From Cyanobacteria bacterium UBA6446 (GTDB taxonomy: Bacteria > Cyanobacteriota > Vampirovibrionia > Gastranaerophilales > Gastranaerophilaceae): a DNA stretch of 8,066 nucleotides. The stretch spans positions 1 through 8,066 of the forward strand of contig DJOE01000007.1 of the NCBI GenBank assembly GCA_002438405.1, given 5' to 3'. Shown piece by piece: positions 7,501 through 8,066 of the stretch; position 1 is the stretch's first letter, and every line of letters begins with the position of its first letter. Below the pieces are notes generated by a model, which was not told where the DNA came from, did no database searches, and saw nothing but the letters and a program-made list of their open reading frames with translations. Position numbers and translations under genes: made by a program.

Positions 7501-7530
7501 AGTATAACACAAAAGTTTATAACACCGCAA
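7501..7530 (-). promoter_or_regulatory. Candidate gyrB promoter
   Basis: On the minus strand TTGCGG (7525-7530) and TATACT (7501-7506) are 18 bases apart, giving a leader of about 30-35 bases. A second -10-like hexamer, TATAAT (7488-7493), lies closer to the gene but has no good -35. Which is used cannot be decided by reading, and both may respond to supercoiling as gyrase promoters often do. Confidence 0.35.
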
Positions 7531-7561
7531 ATTTGTAAATTTTCTTTGATTTTAGGGAGAA

Positions 7562-7593
7562 AAAGAAAAATTTATTTATTAAAATTTTTCTTT
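7562..7593 (-). terminator. AT-rich terminator-like hairpin enclosing the stop codon of the ribbon-helix-helix gene
   Basis: AAAGAAAAATTT (7562-7573) is the exact reverse complement of 7582-7593, a 12-bp stem with an 8-base loop. On the minus strand the 5' arm encodes the last codons of the small gene, the loop carries its TAA, and the 3' arm runs into TTTTTCTTTTTC. The stem has only one G-C pair, so it is a weak terminator and may allow read-through toward gyrB. Confidence 0.4.
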
Positions 7594-7752
7594 ACCTGTA
7601 TCTAAATTGCTAAGAGCATATTCACAACATTGTTTTACTAAATTATTCAATGACACTCCTTGATTTTGCGCAACAATTGAAAGTCTTTCAACTAAATCAG
7701 CAGGCAATCTAAATGTCTTATTAAGCATTTCAGTTTTTTCAATTTTAAACAT
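7579..7752 (-). CDS. Small ribbon-helix-helix DNA-binding protein
   Basis: A 57-residue protein with the Arc/CopG/HicB-type ribbon-helix-helix pattern. Residues 12-17 (KTFRLP) form the beta strand that would enter the DNA major groove. ADLVERLSIVAQNQG (18-32) is helix A, and VSLNNLVKQCCEYAL (33-47), after the Gly32-turn-Ser34 hinge, is helix B. Such proteins bind DNA as dimers on short tandem or inverted sites and often repress their own promoter. The start is supported by GAGGT (7757-7761) 4 bases before the ATG. No toxin gene adjoins it: downstream is gyrB and upstream is a divergent pilin-like gene, so it reads as a stand-alone regulator rather than half of a toxin-antitoxin pair. A CRISPR-like or plasmid-copy role has no support. 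The target is unknown; the shared intergenic region is the natural guess. Confidence 0.82.
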   Translation of the reverse strand: MFKIEKTEMLNKTFRLPADLVERLSIVAQNQGVSLNNLVKQCCEYALSNLDTGKEKF

Positions 7753-7778
7753 ACTTACCTCATTTTTTAGTTTGCCAT

Positions 7779-7807
7779 ATTATAGATACATAAAAAACAC
7801 GCAATTA
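7779..7807 (-). promoter_or_regulatory. Candidate promoter of the ribbon-helix-helix gene
   Basis: On the minus strand a perfect TATAAT (7779-7784) lies 26 bases upstream of the ATG, with a weak TAATTG (7802-7807) 17 bases further up. The decamer ATTATAGATA covering this -10 recurs in the same orientation at 7864-7873, overlapping the -10 of the divergent gene. Confidence 0.4.
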
Positions 7808-7811
7808 TTAC

Positions 7812-7831
7812 AATACAAATATTAGTGTATT
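7812..7831. promoter_or_regulatory. Candidate operator dyad between divergent promoters
   Basis: AATACA (7812-7817) and TGTATT (7826-7831) are inverted copies separated by AATATTAG. The dyad lies near the middle of the 154-base gap, between the two predicted promoters, where a small autoregulator would act on both genes. In DNA this AT-rich, a 6-base dyad may occur by chance. Confidence 0.25.
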
Positions 7832-7837
7832 TTACGC

Positions 7838-7865
7838 TTGATTAATGCAGTGCAATAGATATAAT
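7838..7865 (+). promoter_or_regulatory. Promoter of the pilin-like gene
   Basis: TTGATT (7838-7843) and TATAAT (7860-7865) are 16 bases apart, with the -10 about 40 bases before the ATG. The -10 overlaps the 10-base palindrome TATAATTATA (7860-7869), a possible repressor contact. Confidence 0.55.
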
Positions 7866-7906
7866 TATAGATAATAAATATAAAAATGACTAAAAAGGAG
7901 AATAAT

Positions 7907-8066
7907 ATGAAAAAACTTATAGACTTTAATAATAATACCCTCGCCCATTTATGGGAGAGGGATAGGGTGAGGGGTGCTACGCACGTAGACATGCCACCAA
8001 CAAAGGCGAAATTTGCATTTACGTTAGCTGAAGTCCTAATAACTCTTGGAGTAATTGGAGTAGTAG
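7907..8066 (+). CDS. Type IV pilin/pseudopilin-like protein, 5' part only
   Basis: The first 53 codons are present and the gene runs off the window. The segment FTLAEVLITLGVIGVV (residues 38-53) is a class III prepilin signal: Phe38 would be mature residue 1, Glu42 the conserved Glu5, followed by the hydrophobic helix that anchors pilins in the membrane and the filament core. The residue before the cleavage site is Ala37 instead of the usual Gly, which prepilin peptidases may tolerate. The leader is 37 residues, much longer than the 6-10 of common type IVa prepilins, and residues 11-23 (TLAHLWERDRVRG) are encoded by a GC-rich palindromic repeat. The start at 7907 is backed by AAAAAGGAG 6 bases upstream. 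Met29 (7991) would give an ordinary 9-residue leader but lacks a ribosome-binding site. The mature domain, and hence major pilin versus minor pseudopilin, cannot be judged. Confidence 0.8.
   Translation, partial: MKKLIDFNNNTLAHLWERDRVRGATHVDMPPTKAKFAFTLAEVLITLGVIGVV
7938..7973. repeat. GC-rich palindromic repeat inside the prepilin leader
   Basis: A left arm CCCTCGCCC (7938-7946) faces two right arms, GGGAGAGGG (7953-7961) and GGGTGAGGG (7965-7973). The near hairpin pairs 7938-7948 with 7951-7961 in 10 of 11 positions; the far one pairs 9 of 9 with one G-T wobble. The block is GC-rich in otherwise very AT-rich DNA. Its layout resembles dispersed palindromic repeats of the CCCTCxCCC / GGGAGAGGG-x-TAGGGTGAGGG kind that I recall from many bacterial genomes (boxC-like). 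A further small hairpin (CTACG-CA-CGTAG, 7977-7988) follows directly. Family membership is from memory; only one copy is visible here. Confidence 0.7.

Noticed and set aside
7579..7752. Toxin-antitoxin pair based on the ribbon-helix-helix protein
   Set aside because: No small partner ORF lies next to it: gyrB follows and a pilin-like gene is divergent.
1..8066. CRISPR array, tRNA, rRNA, transposase or phage genes
   Set aside because: No regularly spaced repeats, cloverleaf-like segments, transposase motifs or phage proteins were seen on either strand.

Overview
The window is a strongly AT-rich bacterial chromosome segment that looks like a gut-type Melainabacteria / Candidatus Gastranaerophilales genome (non-photosynthetic relatives of cyanobacteria). 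This assignment is inferred mainly from the pilin-like N-terminus at the right edge, whose FTLAEVLITLGVIGVV segment is typical of that group as I remember it, plus AT-rich coding and FixCX with Gram-negative-type GyrB. No 16S or ribosomal marker is present, so the lineage is moderately supported only.

Layout, left to right: (1) 101-2653, minus strand: a large 850-residue protein I do not recognise, with several hydrophobic segments and, on close reading, an internal duplication; a terminator-like hairpin lies just beyond its stop. (2) 2654-2826: a divergent intergenic region with a near-consensus plus-strand promoter. (3) 2827-4809, plus strand: a compact probable operon of fixC (FAD-dependent ETF:quinone oxidoreductase type), fixX (ferredoxin-like partner, overlapping fixC by 4 bases) and a 126-residue protein built from two copies of an RWYD-containing unit. 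It ends in a perfect 13-bp bidirectional terminator shared with the convergent gene. (4) 4893-7463, minus strand: gyrB, with an unusual charged N-terminal extension and the long insertion known from proteobacterial GyrB. (5) 7579-7752, minus strand: a 57-residue ribbon-helix-helix DNA-binding protein. (6) 7907 to the edge, plus strand: the start of a type IV pilin/pseudopilin-like gene, divergent from the ribbon-helix-helix gene. A GC-rich palindromic repeat sits in frame inside its long leader.

How they work together: FixC and FixX form one redox module that takes electrons from an ETF (FixAB) not encoded here. The RWYD-repeat protein shares their transcription unit but has no evident redox motif. 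GyrB is housekeeping. The ribbon-helix-helix protein is a candidate regulator of itself and of the divergent pilin-like gene, since the 154-base region between them holds promoters for both and a dyad between those promoters.

The most interesting points are the GC-rich palindrome translated as part of a prepilin leader, the two-module architecture of the unknown 850-residue protein, and the small RWYD-repeat protein attached to fixCX. No complete new defence or mobile system is visible. There are no tRNAs, rRNAs, CRISPR arrays or transposases.
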